From JBBQXK01 sp038209775 (lineage in GTDB: Bacteria > Pseudomonadota > Alphaproteobacteria > Rhodobacterales > Rhodobacteraceae): DNA of 64,000 nt. A model generated the notes under the pieces. It was not told the DNA's origin, searched no databases, and was given only the letters and a program-made list of their open reading frames with translations. Positions 42,586 through 49,929 of this stretch are shown here, in pieces. Position numbers and translations under genes: made by a program. How positions within the stretch are numbered: position 1 is the first letter of the stretch; the number at the start of each line of letters is the position of its first letter. Where the stretch lies: the NCBI GenBank assembly GCA_038209775.1, contig JBBQXK010000017.1, positions 7,234 through 71,233 on the forward strand. The letters are read 5' to 3'.

Positions 42586-43533
42586 ATGCCCTTTGTCCTT
42601 CCCAGTCGTGCCGCCTTGCAGGGGCTGATCGTCTATGCGGGGTTCGTGCTGATCTTTCTGTTCTTTGCCATTCTGCTGCACGACCGCGGGTTTCTGACGG
42701 TGCAGAACCTGACCAACATCGTGCTGCAGACCGCCCCCGCGACGGTGCTGGCGGTGGGGCTGGTGTTTGTGCTGGCAAGCGGAGAGATTGATCTGTCGTT
42801 CGGGGCGGCGGTGGCGCTGTCGGCGATTGCGGCGGCATTGGCGATGCGGGTGTACCCTTGGCCGGTGGGGGTTTGCGCCGGGCTTTTGACCGGCATGGCG
42901 GTGGGGGCGATCAACGGGGTGATCGTCGCCTATGCGCGGTTGCCGTCGTTTCTGGTGACGCTGGCCATGTTGGGGGTCGTGGCCGGGGCGGCGCGCGAGG
43001 TGTCAGACCTGCAGTCGGTTCCGGTCACGTCCGAGACGTTCATCGCGATCTTTGGCGGTGGGCGTCTGTTCGGGGTGCCGTCGCTGATCCTGTGGACGCT
43101 TGCGGCGCTGATCGTCGGGCACATCGTGTTCCGCGAGACGCGGTTTGGCGCGCATGTGCTGGCGGTGGGGGACAATCCCCGGGCGGCGCTGGTGTCGGGG
43201 ATCAAGGTGGCGCGGGTAAGGCTGGCCGTCCTTGTGTTGTCGGGGTTCTGTGCGGGGTTGGCGGGGCTCTTGTATGCCGGGCGGTTGCAGGCGGCGCGGT
43301 ATACGCTGGGCGAGACCGACCTGATGACGGTGATTGCCGCCGTGATCGTGGGGGGGACGGCGCTGAACGGCGGGCGGGGGACCATTCCCGGGGCGCTGGT
43401 GGGGTCGCTGATGATGGGGATGCTGTCGAACGGGCTGATCCTGATGGGGCTGTCGGTGTCGTGGCAGATGATCATCAAGGGGCTGATCGTGCTGGCCGCA
43501 GTGGCGGTATCGTTGCGCGAACCGGCGCGGTAG
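42586..43533 (+). CDS. ABC transporter permease (RbsC/FrcC-like)
   Basis: 315 residues, eight to ten membrane segments. RbsC-type blocks: QNLTNIVLQTAPATVLAVGLVFVLASGEIDLSFGAAVAL and VAVIVGGTALNGGRGTIPGALVG-like sequence near the end. It should dimerise with the single-domain ATPase encoded three genes later (44751). The YhfX gene lies between them, which is unusual for an ABC operon. Confidence 0.93.
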   Translation: MPFVLPSRAALQGLIVYAGFVLIFLFFAILLHDRGFLTVQNLTNIVLQTAPATVLAVGLVFVLASGEIDLSFGAAVALSAIAAALAMRVYPWPVGVCAGLLTGMAVGAINGVIVAYARLPSFLVTLAMLGVVAGAAREVSDLQSVPVTSETFIAIFGGGRLFGVPSLILWTLAALIVGHIVFRETRFGAHVLAVGDNPRAALVSGIKVARVRLAVLVLSGFCAGLAGLLYAGRLQAARYTLGETDLMTVIAAVIVGGTALNGGRGTIPGALVGSLMMGMLSNGLILMGLSVSWQMIIKGLIVLAAVAVSLREPAR

Positions 43534-43545
43534 GGGGGACTTGCG

Positions 43546-44754
43546 ATGTTTCTTGAGGTACTTCGCCGTCGGAACCCTGCGTTTATCCTGGCGGCACAGG
43601 GGCTGCATCAGGCGGGGCTGATCCCGGCCAATTCCTATGTGATCGACCTGGATGCGGTGACGGCGAACGCGCGGCTGATCCGGGCCGAGGGGGACCGGCT
43701 GGGGTTGCGCGTTTACGCCATGACCAAGCAGGTCAGCCGCCAGTCGGGGTTTTCCCATGCCGTGATGGCAGGTGGGATCGACCGGGCGGTGGCGGTGGAC
43801 ATGGCCTGTGCGCTGGCCTGCCACCGGGCGGGGCTGCGGATCGGGCATCTGGGGCATCTGGTGCAGGTGCCGCGTGCCGAGGCGAAGGCTGCGGCGGCGA
43901 TGGCGCCGGATTTCTGGACGGTGTTTTCGGATGACAAGGCGGCCGAGGCGGCTGCCGTGACGGGTGTGGGGCGGGAGCAGGCGATACTGGCGCGGGTGCA
44001 GACAGCGGGGGATACGTTTTATCCCGGGCATGAGGGCGGCTTTGCGGCTGAGGATGCCGTTGATGCGGCCCGGCGGATTGACGCGCTGGCGGGGGCGCGG
44101 TTTGCGGGGATCACGACGTTTCCGGCGCAGTTGTATGACCATGCGACGCGCATGGTGCGGCATACGCCGAACCTTGCGACCTTGCAGCGGACGGCGGATG
44201 CGCTGCGTCGCGCGGGGTTTGAGGGGATCGAGATCAACGCGCCCGGCACCACGTCGGTGGTGACGCTGCAGGCGTTGGCGGAGGCGGGGGCGACGCAGGT
44301 GGAGCCGGGGAACGGGCTGCACGGCACGACGCCGCTGCATGCGGTCGAGGATTTGCCGGAGGTGCCGGCGGTTCTGTATCTGAGCGAGGTCAGCCATCTG
44401 CATGGCGGGCGGGCGTATTGCTTTGGCGGCGTGCTGTATGTCGATCCGGTGTTCCCGGCGTATGAGGTGCGGGCGCTGGTGGGTGCGGAGCCCACGACCG
44501 ATGCGTCGGCGCTGCGCCGCGTGGACATCCCGCCGCCGTCGGCCATCGACTATTACGGCATGATCGACGCCACGGGGCCGCATCCGCCCCGCACCGGCGA
44601 CAGCGTGGTGTTCGGGTTTCGCGGGCAGGCTTTTGTCACCCGCGCCTATGCGGTGGGGATTGCGGGGGTGTCCACCGGGGTGCCGCGTGTGGTGTCGATA
44701 GAGAACTGCTTTGGTCAGGCGGAACCCTGGCCCGCCGTGGGAGGCCCGCGATGA
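43546..44754 (+). CDS. YhfX-family PLP-dependent enzyme (alanine-racemase-like)
   Basis: 402 residues. The N-terminal TIM barrel resembles alanine racemase, with IDLDAVTANARLI and the PLP lysine in RVYAMTKQVSRQ. Further YhfX landmarks are GFSHAVMAGGIDRAVAVDM and GLRIGHLGHLVQVP. A C-terminal beta domain follows (PPPSAIDYYGMIDATG, VFGFRGQAFVTRAY). E. coli YhfX belongs to an operon of unknown function; the reaction is probably a racemisation or cleavage of an amino acid derivative. It overlaps the ATPase gene by 4 bases and sits between permease and ATPase, so it likely acts on the imported compound. Confidence 0.85.
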   Translation: MFLEVLRRRNPAFILAAQGLHQAGLIPANSYVIDLDAVTANARLIRAEGDRLGLRVYAMTKQVSRQSGFSHAVMAGGIDRAVAVDMACALACHRAGLRIGHLGHLVQVPRAEAKAAAAMAPDFWTVFSDDKAAEAAAVTGVGREQAILARVQTAGDTFYPGHEGGFAAEDAVDAARRIDALAGARFAGITTFPAQLYDHATRMVRHTPNLATLQRTADALRRAGFEGIEINAPGTTSVVTLQALAEAGATQVEPGNGLHGTTPLHAVEDLPEVPAVLYLSEVSHLHGGRAYCFGGVLYVDPVFPAYEVRALVGAEPTTDASALRRVDIPPPSAIDYYGMIDATGPHPPRTGDSVVFGFRGQAFVTRAYAVGIAGVSTGVPRVVSIENCFGQAEPWPAVGGPR

Positions 44755-45482
44755 CCCCGATCCTGCAACTGAAGAACATCCGCAAGGCGTTTGGCGGGGT
44801 GACGGCAATCGAGGACTTCTCGCTGGACCTGCATCCGGGGGAAGTGGTGGCGCTGGTGGGCGACAACGGGGCGGGGAAATCGACGCTGATCAAGATCATC
44901 TCGGGGGTGCATTCGCCCAGTTCCGGGGAGATCCTGCTGGACGGGGCACCGGCCAGTTTCGCGGATGCGTCGGTGGCGCGTGGGCGGGGGATCGAGGTGG
45001 TGTATCAGGATCTGGCGCTGGCCGATCAGCAACCCGTCTACATGAACCTGTTTCTGGGGCGTGAGCCGGTGACGTCGTTCGGTCTGCTGGACCGCCGCCG
45101 CATGCTGGCCGAGACCGAGGCGCTGGTGAAGGAGCTGGACGTGCGCATCCCATCGGCCAGTGCGGTGATCCGCGATCTGTCGGGGGGGCAGCGGCAGGGG
45201 GTGGCAATTGCGCGGGCCACGCATTGGGCGAAAAAGCTGGTGCTGCTGGACGAGCCTACGGCGGCCCTCGGCGTGGCGGAAACCGCGCGGGTCGAGGCGA
45301 CGATCCAGGCGCTGAAGGCGCGGAACCTGGCGATCCTGATTATCTCGCATAGTCTGGATCAGGTGTTCCGTCTGTCAGACCGCATCTGTGTGCTGCGCAG
45401 GGGGCGGCAGATTGGCATGCGGGACACGGCACGCACCGACAAGAATGAAATCGTGTCGATGATCACCGGCGTGGCCGCCTGA
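44751..45482 (+). CDS. ABC transporter ATP-binding protein (FrcA-like, single domain)
   Basis: 243 residues. Walker A GDNGAGKSTLIK, signature LSGGQRQGVAIARA and Walker B VLLDEPTAALG, followed by a switch His in LIISHSLDQV. One domain only, as in FrcA, unlike the fused RbsA in the other operon. Start overlaps the YhfX stop (44751-44754). Powers the permease at 42586. A weak hairpin follows. Confidence 0.93.
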   Translation: MTPILQLKNIRKAFGGVTAIEDFSLDLHPGEVVALVGDNGAGKSTLIKIISGVHSPSSGEILLDGAPASFADASVARGRGIEVVYQDLALADQQPVYMNLFLGREPVTSFGLLDRRRMLAETEALVKELDVRIPSASAVIRDLSGGQRQGVAIARATHWAKKLVLLDEPTAALGVAETARVEATIQALKARNLAILIISHSLDQVFRLSDRICVLRRGRQIGMRDTARTDKNEIVSMITGVAA

Positions 45483-45488
45483 CCGCAA

Positions 45489-45507
45489 AGCTGTCCTTCG
45501 GGCAGCT
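45489..45507 (+). terminator. Weak hairpin at the end of the YhfX operon
   Basis: AGCTGTCC-TTC-GGGCAGCT, 8-bp arms with one G-U pair, directly after the ATPase stop. No T run. Likely transcript end or stability element. Confidence 0.4.
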
Positions 45508-45533
45508 ATGGGGTCAGGCGGCCGCGGGGGGCG

Positions 45534-45677
45534 TCACAGGCCAAGCTTCGGGAACACATAGCGCGTGCTGGGAAGCTGCGGCTGTTCGGTGCGCTCTTCA
45601 CGGCGGGCGTCGTGGCGGCGGGGTTCGGCGTTCATCCGGGTGGCGATCAGCAGGGCTTCTGCAAAGATGTTCAACAT
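45534..45677 (-). CDS. Small ORF of unknown function
   Basis: 47 codons starting MLNIFAEALLIATRMNAE. A GGAG sits 10 bases upstream of the ATG. The start is amphipathic or hydrophobic, the rest is very polar (RRHDARREERTEQ) and ends YVFPKLGL. It diverges from the LysR gene across a 98-bp gap, a place where LysR proteins often control the neighbour. No family is recognised; it may be a short peptide or an unexpressed frame. Confidence 0.45.
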   Translation of the reverse strand: MLNIFAEALLIATRMNAEPRRHDARREERTEQPQLPSTRYVFPKLGL

Positions 45678-45749
45678 TTTCTTTCTCCATTGGCTTGTGC
45701 CATGCGTTGGATATACGGGATAAACGGCGCAAACCGAAGTCAGCAATTT

Positions 45750-45765
45750 TTCTGGAATGTTAGAA
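45750..45765. promoter_or_regulatory. Candidate LysR-type site
   Basis: TTCT-N8-AGAA dyad, 10 bases upstream of the LysR ATG in the AT-rich divergent gap. Similar to the T-N11-A dyads of LysR regulators. Pattern only. Confidence 0.3.
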
Positions 45766-45775
45766 GAACTATCAT

Positions 45776-46651
45776 ATGAGCATCGACTGGACCCACCTGC
45801 CCCCGCTGACCGCCCTGCGCGCGTTTGAAGCCGTGGCCAGTGCCGGCAGTTTTTCCGGCGCCGCGCGGCGGCTGAATGTGACGCATGCGGCGGTGGCGCA
45901 GCAGGTGCGGGCGCTGGAGGAGCATCTGGGCGTGGCGCTGGCGGTGCGTGACGGGCGGGGGCTGGCGTTGACGGCGGAGGGGGGGCAACTGGCGGCAGCG
46001 CTGGCCGAGGGGTTCGGCGCAGTGCAGCGGGGGGTCGAGGCGTTGCGGGCAGGGGGCGGGGACCGGCCGGTGCGGCTGACCCTGACGGCCAGTTTCGCGG
46101 CACAGTGGCTGATGCCGCGGTTGCGCGATTTCTGGGAACGGCACCCCGACATCGGCCTGTCGCTGCACCCCGATGCAAAGGTGGTCGATCTGCGGCGCGA
46201 AGGGATGGATGTGGGCATCCGCTATGGGCTTGGGCAATGGCCGGGGGTGCAGGCGACGTTCCTTGCGTCGGCGCGTCTGGTGGTGGCGGCGTCGCCCGTG
46301 GTGATGGAGGGGCGCGCGCGGCTGACAGTGGCCGAACTGGCGGGGATGGAATGGATCGTGGCGCGCGACTGGCCGGAACAGGACGATTACCTGCGCAGTC
46401 TGGGCCTTGACCCGCAAACCCTGAGCCGGACGGAGTTTCCGAATGAGGAACTGTCGATTGCGGCGGCGCGGCAGGGGCTGGGACTGGTGGTGGAAAGCCT
46501 GGCGCTGATTGAGTCTGATGTGGCGACGGGGCAATTGTGCATGGTGCATGACAGCCGCGATACGCTGCCTGCCTATTTCATGGTGACGGTACCGGGGCCG
46601 CAAAGGGCCCCGGTACGCGCGTTTCTGCGTTGGCTGGCCGCCAACGCGTGA
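45776..46651 (+). CDS. LysR-family transcriptional regulator
   Basis: 291 residues. The N-terminal winged HTH (LPPLTALRAFEAVASAGSFSGAARRLNVTHAAVAQQVRALEEHLG) is of the GcvA/AmpR subgroup. The C-terminal effector domain (about 90-290) has RLTLTASFAAQWLMPRLRDF, the GcvA-type landmark. Such regulators often control amino acid or beta-lactam-response genes nearby; the divergent small ORF is the only close divergent neighbour. Convergent with the H-NS-like gene, separated by 3 bases. Confidence 0.92.
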   Translation: MSIDWTHLPPLTALRAFEAVASAGSFSGAARRLNVTHAAVAQQVRALEEHLGVALAVRDGRGLALTAEGGQLAAALAEGFGAVQRGVEALRAGGGDRPVRLTLTASFAAQWLMPRLRDFWERHPDIGLSLHPDAKVVDLRREGMDVGIRYGLGQWPGVQATFLASARLVVAASPVVMEGRARLTVAELAGMEWIVARDWPEQDDYLRSLGLDPQTLSRTEFPNEELSIAAARQGLGLVVESLALIESDVATGQLCMVHDSRDTLPAYFMVTVPGPQRAPVRAFLRWLAANA

Positions 46652-46654
46652 TCG

Positions 46655-46963
46655 TCAAAGGGCCAGATCTTCGGGCTTGCGGCCCGCTGCCATGGCCTTG
46701 ATGAACCAGCCCGGCTTGCGACCACGGCCCGACCAGGTGTCGGCGTGATTGGCAGGGTTGGCGTATTTCGCGACCGATGCGGTGGTCTTGCGCGTGGTGG
46801 GTGCCCCGGTCAGCTCTGCCAGCGAATACCCCTTGGCGCGCGCGATCTCTTCCATCTCGGCAAGGGCCACTTTTTTCCGGCGATCTTCAAATGACGCGAT
46901 AGCCTTTGCAATCTGTGACTGGAGGTCTTTCAGCTCTTTGAGAGAAAGTTCGTTCAGGTTCAT
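46655..46963 (-). CDS. hvrA: H-NS-family nucleoid regulator (HvrA/Spb-like)
   Basis: 102 residues from the ATG at 46963 (MNLNELSLKELKDLQSQI). An N-terminal coiled coil for oligomerisation (about 5-50) leads through a Thr/Ala linker to the H-NS C-terminal DNA-binding motif KYANPANHADTWSGRGRKPGWF (YxnP ... tWsGrGr.P). The gene follows regA on the same strand, the place of hvrA in R. capsulatus and spb in R. sphaeroides, where it modulates photosynthesis and redox genes. Identification rests on family and synteny. Confidence 0.88.
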   Translation of the reverse strand: MNLNELSLKELKDLQSQIAKAIASFEDRRKKVALAEMEEIARAKGYSLAELTGAPTTRKTTASVAKYANPANHADTWSGRGRKPGWFIKAMAAGRKPEDLAL

Positions 46964-47099
46964 ATCCGTTTCTACCCTCGGTTGTTTTTTGCTCCGTACC
47001 CGTTGTTCTATGCCAATCGGCCACAACCCGCAACCCGGCGAAAAGGACATGCCGGGCGCGGCATATCCATCCGGCCAATTCCTGCCTATTGGGGTCCGA

Positions 47100-47654
47100 C
47101 TATCGCGGACTGCGTTTTGCCAGAATGCGTTGCAACGTGCGGCGGTGCATGTTCAGCCGCCGCGCGGTTTCGCTGACGTTGCGTTCGCACATTTCATAGA
47201 CGCGCTGGATATGTTCCCACCGCACCCGGTCAGCGGACATCGGATTGTCGGGGGGGGGTGGCAGATGTTCACCCCGGGCAAGAAGCGCATTGGTGACTTC
47301 ATTGGCATCGGCGGGCTTGGAGAGATAGTCGATGGCCCCGATCTTGACCGCCGCCACTGCCGTGGCGATGGCACCGTATCCGGTCAGTACGACAATCCGG
47401 CAATCGGGACGGCGTTCGCGCAGGGTTTCCACCACGTCCAGCCCATTGCCATCCTCAAGCCGAAGATCGACCACCGCATAGGCGGGCGGGCGGGATTGAG
47501 CGGCGGCCTTGCCCATGGCGACACTTTCCGCAGTCTCTGGCAGAAAACCACGCTTTTCCATGGCCTTGGCCAGCCGATGCACGAAGGGGCCGTCATCATC
47601 GACCAACAGCAGGGTCCGGTCCGGCCCCAGTTCCAACGCAGTTTCCTCAATCAT
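47100..47654 (-). CDS. regA: Redox response regulator RegA/PrrA
   Basis: 184 residues. Receiver domain with acidic pocket LLVDDD, phospho-Asp at position 63 in AYAVVDLRLEDGNGLDV, then VVLTGYGAIATAVAAVKIGAIDYLSKPAD. The Fis-type HTH C-terminus NVSETARRLNMHRRTLQRILAK is nearly unvarying in RegA/PrrA/ActR. It is the output of RegB, controlling respiration, photosynthesis, carbon and nitrogen fixation genes by redox state. Lies between hvrA and senC, as in Rhodobacter. Confidence 0.97.
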   Translation of the reverse strand: MIEETALELGPDRTLLLVDDDGPFVHRLAKAMEKRGFLPETAESVAMGKAAAQSRPPAYAVVDLRLEDGNGLDVVETLRERRPDCRIVVLTGYGAIATAVAAVKIGAIDYLSKPADANEVTNALLARGEHLPPPPDNPMSADRVRWEHIQRVYEMCERNVSETARRLNMHRRTLQRILAKRSPR

Positions 47655-47689
47655 CCACCGATCCCCCTAGCCGTTCTGAACCGACCCGA

Positions 47690-48319
47690 TCAGCCTGCCG
47701 CCGCAGCATAGCAGGCCGTCCGTGCCGCGATATCCTGCGGTGACGCATCGCTTTGGAAGAAGTCCATGAACGTCGGCGTGCCGTCGGTTCCGGGCTGCAT
47801 CAGATAGGTCAGCGTCGTGTGATCCATGAGATAGTATTCGTCGCCCGCATTGCGAACCTTGTAGAACGTGCGATATGCGTTTGAGGCCGCCTTGACCTGC
47901 GCCTCGGTGCCGGTGAGGCCGATCATGTCGGGATGGATGGCATCGGTGAAATCGCGCAGGGCCTCTGGCGTGTCGCGGGCCGGGTCGATCGAGATGAACA
48001 CGGTACGGGCGGGCGTGCCACCCTTGGCCAGAATGTCCACCGCCTCGGCATTGCGGGCGGCATCGGTCGGGCAGACATCGGGACAGTAGGTATAGCCGAA
48101 ATAGACCAGCGTCGGTTCAGTGATCACGTCGCGCTCGGTCACCGTGGCACCCGTGTCGTCCACCAGCGTGAACGGCCCGCCGATATCGCCGCCGCCCACC
48201 TGTCCGCCGCGACATTCGGCAAAGGGGTCACCCGCCTGCTGCAGCCGCACATAAAGAACCGACCCCGCGATCAGTCCGACCATCGCCGCCACGGCGACGC
48301 CAGCATATACCTGCCGCAT
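47690..48319 (-). CDS. senC: SCO/SenC-type copper chaperone
   Basis: 209 residues from the ATG at 48319, preferred because GGGAAAGGGA precedes it; ATGs at 48352 and 48361 lack a good site. One N-terminal membrane anchor (VAVAAMVGLIAGSVLYV) places the rest in the periplasm. The thioredoxin-like domain has the copper motif YTYCPDVCPTD (CxxxC) and the later His in MDHTTLTYLMQ. It assists cytochrome oxidase copper-site assembly and, in R. sphaeroides (PrrC), links oxidase activity to the RegB-type kinase. Confidence 0.94.
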   Translation of the reverse strand: MRQVYAGVAVAAMVGLIAGSVLYVRLQQAGDPFAECRGGQVGGGDIGGPFTLVDDTGATVTERDVITEPTLVYFGYTYCPDVCPTDAARNAEAVDILAKGGTPARTVFISIDPARDTPEALRDFTDAIHPDMIGLTGTEAQVKAASNAYRTFYKVRNAGDEYYLMDHTTLTYLMQPGTDGTPTFMDFFQSDASPQDIAARTACYAAAAG

Positions 48320-48415
48320 CAGAGATCCCTTTCCCGTCTGTCGATCCGTCATTGAACACATACGGACCTCACCCTACCCTTGCAGCTAGGTCATCCGACC
48401 GTCCGGGGCAATGCG

Positions 48416-49804
48416 ATGCTTTCACCAGGTCTGGGACTTTTGCCGCCCTATGGGGTGACCGACAGCATGCGTCTGCGCACGCTGATCCTGCTGCGGTGGC
48501 TGGCGATCACCGGGCAACTGGTGGCGATCACCGCCGCCGCGCGGTTCTATGACCTGCAATTGCCGCTGGGTCTGTGTCTTTTGGTGGTGGGGGCGGCGAT
48601 CATTGCCAACCTCATCTCTATCTTCATCTTTCCGGAAACCAAGCGGTTGTCCGAGGTCGAGGCGATGCTGGTGCTGCTGTTCGATCTGGCGCAACTGGCG
48701 TTGCTGTTGTCGCTGACCGGCGGGCTGACCAACCCGTTTGCGCTGTTGATCCTGGCGCCGGTGGTGATCTCTGCCTCGGCGTTGCGGCTGCGGATCACGG
48801 TGGTGCTGGGGCTGGCCGCTATCGGATTTGTGACCCTGACCACGATGTCGCATATCCCCTTGCGGTTTGCCGACGGGTCGGTGCTGACGGTGCCGCCGCT
48901 GTTCGAATTCGGGTTCTGGCTGTCGATCCTGATCGGGATCCTGTTCCTTGGCCTTTATTCCCACCGCGTGGCGGTCGAGATCCGGTCGATGAGCCAGGCC
49001 CTGCTGGCCACCCAGATGGCGCTGGCCCGCGAACAGAAGCTGACCGATCTGGGGGGCGTGGTGGCGGCGGCGGCGCATGAGTTGGGCACGCCGCTGGCCA
49101 CGATCAAGCTGGTCAGCGCCGAGATGATGGAGGAACTGGCCGACCGGCGCGATCTGTATGAGGATGCCGCCCTGATCCGCGCCCAGGCCGACCGTTGCCG
49201 CGATATCCTGCGGTCTATGGGGCGGATGGGCAAGGATGACCTGCACCTGCGGCGGGCCCCCCTGGGCACCGTTCTGCGCGAAGCTGCCGAGCCGCATATG
49301 GGGCGCGGCCGCGAGGTGGTGTTCGACATCGGGCCGGGGCCGGGCGGCCCTGAGCGGCAACCGGTGATCCTGCGGCGGCCCGAGGTGATCCACGGCCTGC
49401 GCAACCTGATCCAGAACGCCGTCGATTTCGCCCGTTCCACCGTCTGGATCAGCGCCGAGTGGACCGAAGTACGGATTGCGATCACCATCGTCGATGACGG
49501 CGAGGGGTATCCGCCGCACCTGATCGGCCGCATCGGCGATCCCTTTGTGCGCGACCGGCGGAACCTTCAGGAGGCGGCGCAACGGCCCGAGTATGAGGGA
49601 ATGGGCCTTGGTCTGTTTATCGCAAAGACGCTGTTGGAGCGGTCGGGGGCGGAATTGACCTTTGCCAACGGGTCCGGCCCGTTTCTGGGGGACGCCGAGC
49701 GACCGGCGCGATGCGGCGCGATTGTCGAGGTGATCTGGAAGGCATCCGCCATCGAGGTCAGGGATGACGGGTCACTGGGGGCGAACCGGCCCAACGAGAT
49801 GTGA
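48416..49804 (+). CDS. regB: Redox sensor histidine kinase RegB/PrrB
   Basis: 462 residues from the ATG at 48416, aligning with PrrB; a TTG 12 codons earlier is less likely. Six membrane helices with the quinone-site motif GGLTNPF at 102-108. His221 in HELGTPLATI is the phospho-acceptor. Cys261 in ADRCRDILRSMG is the redox-active cysteine. The ATPase region has LRNLIQNAVDFARSTVWI, DDGEGYPP and YEGMGLGLFIAKTLLERSG. Divergent from senC-regA-hvrA, as in Rhodobacter. All known sensory residues are present. Confidence 0.97.
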   Translation: MLSPGLGLLPPYGVTDSMRLRTLILLRWLAITGQLVAITAAARFYDLQLPLGLCLLVVGAAIIANLISIFIFPETKRLSEVEAMLVLLFDLAQLALLLSLTGGLTNPFALLILAPVVISASALRLRITVVLGLAAIGFVTLTTMSHIPLRFADGSVLTVPPLFEFGFWLSILIGILFLGLYSHRVAVEIRSMSQALLATQMALAREQKLTDLGGVVAAAAHELGTPLATIKLVSAEMMEELADRRDLYEDAALIRAQADRCRDILRSMGRMGKDDLHLRRAPLGTVLREAAEPHMGRGREVVFDIGPGPGGPERQPVILRRPEVIHGLRNLIQNAVDFARSTVWISAEWTEVRIAITIVDDGEGYPPHLIGRIGDPFVRDRRNLQEAAQRPEYEGMGLGLFIAKTLLERSGAELTFANGSGPFLGDAERPARCGAIVEVIWKASAIEVRDDGSLGANRPNEM

Positions 49805-49840
49805 CGGAAAAGCATCCCCTGGCTGAAAATCCGCGGAATG

Positions 49841-49875
49841 GACTCATCCTGCGGGTGCATTAATGCGGCATTAAC
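49841..49875 (+). promoter_or_regulatory. CtrA box and GANTC site before the DivL-like gene
   Basis: TTAATGCGGCATTAAC at 49860-49875 is an exact TTAA-N7-TTAAC, the consensus of the cell-cycle regulator CtrA. A GANTC site (GACTC, 49841-49845) lies just upstream. Both are in the 125-bp gap after regB, about 55 bp before the next start. Confidence 0.7.
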
Positions 49876-49929
49876 TTTCTCTTCTTTAAGTTGCCGGGGC
49901 GGGTGATTGACAACTCGAGGGGGGCACAA

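Noticed and set aside
43003..44808. About 600-codon minus-strand frame opposite the permease and YhfX genes
   Set aside because: Low-complexity Arg/His/Pro translation, no domain, and antisense to well-supported coding sequence.
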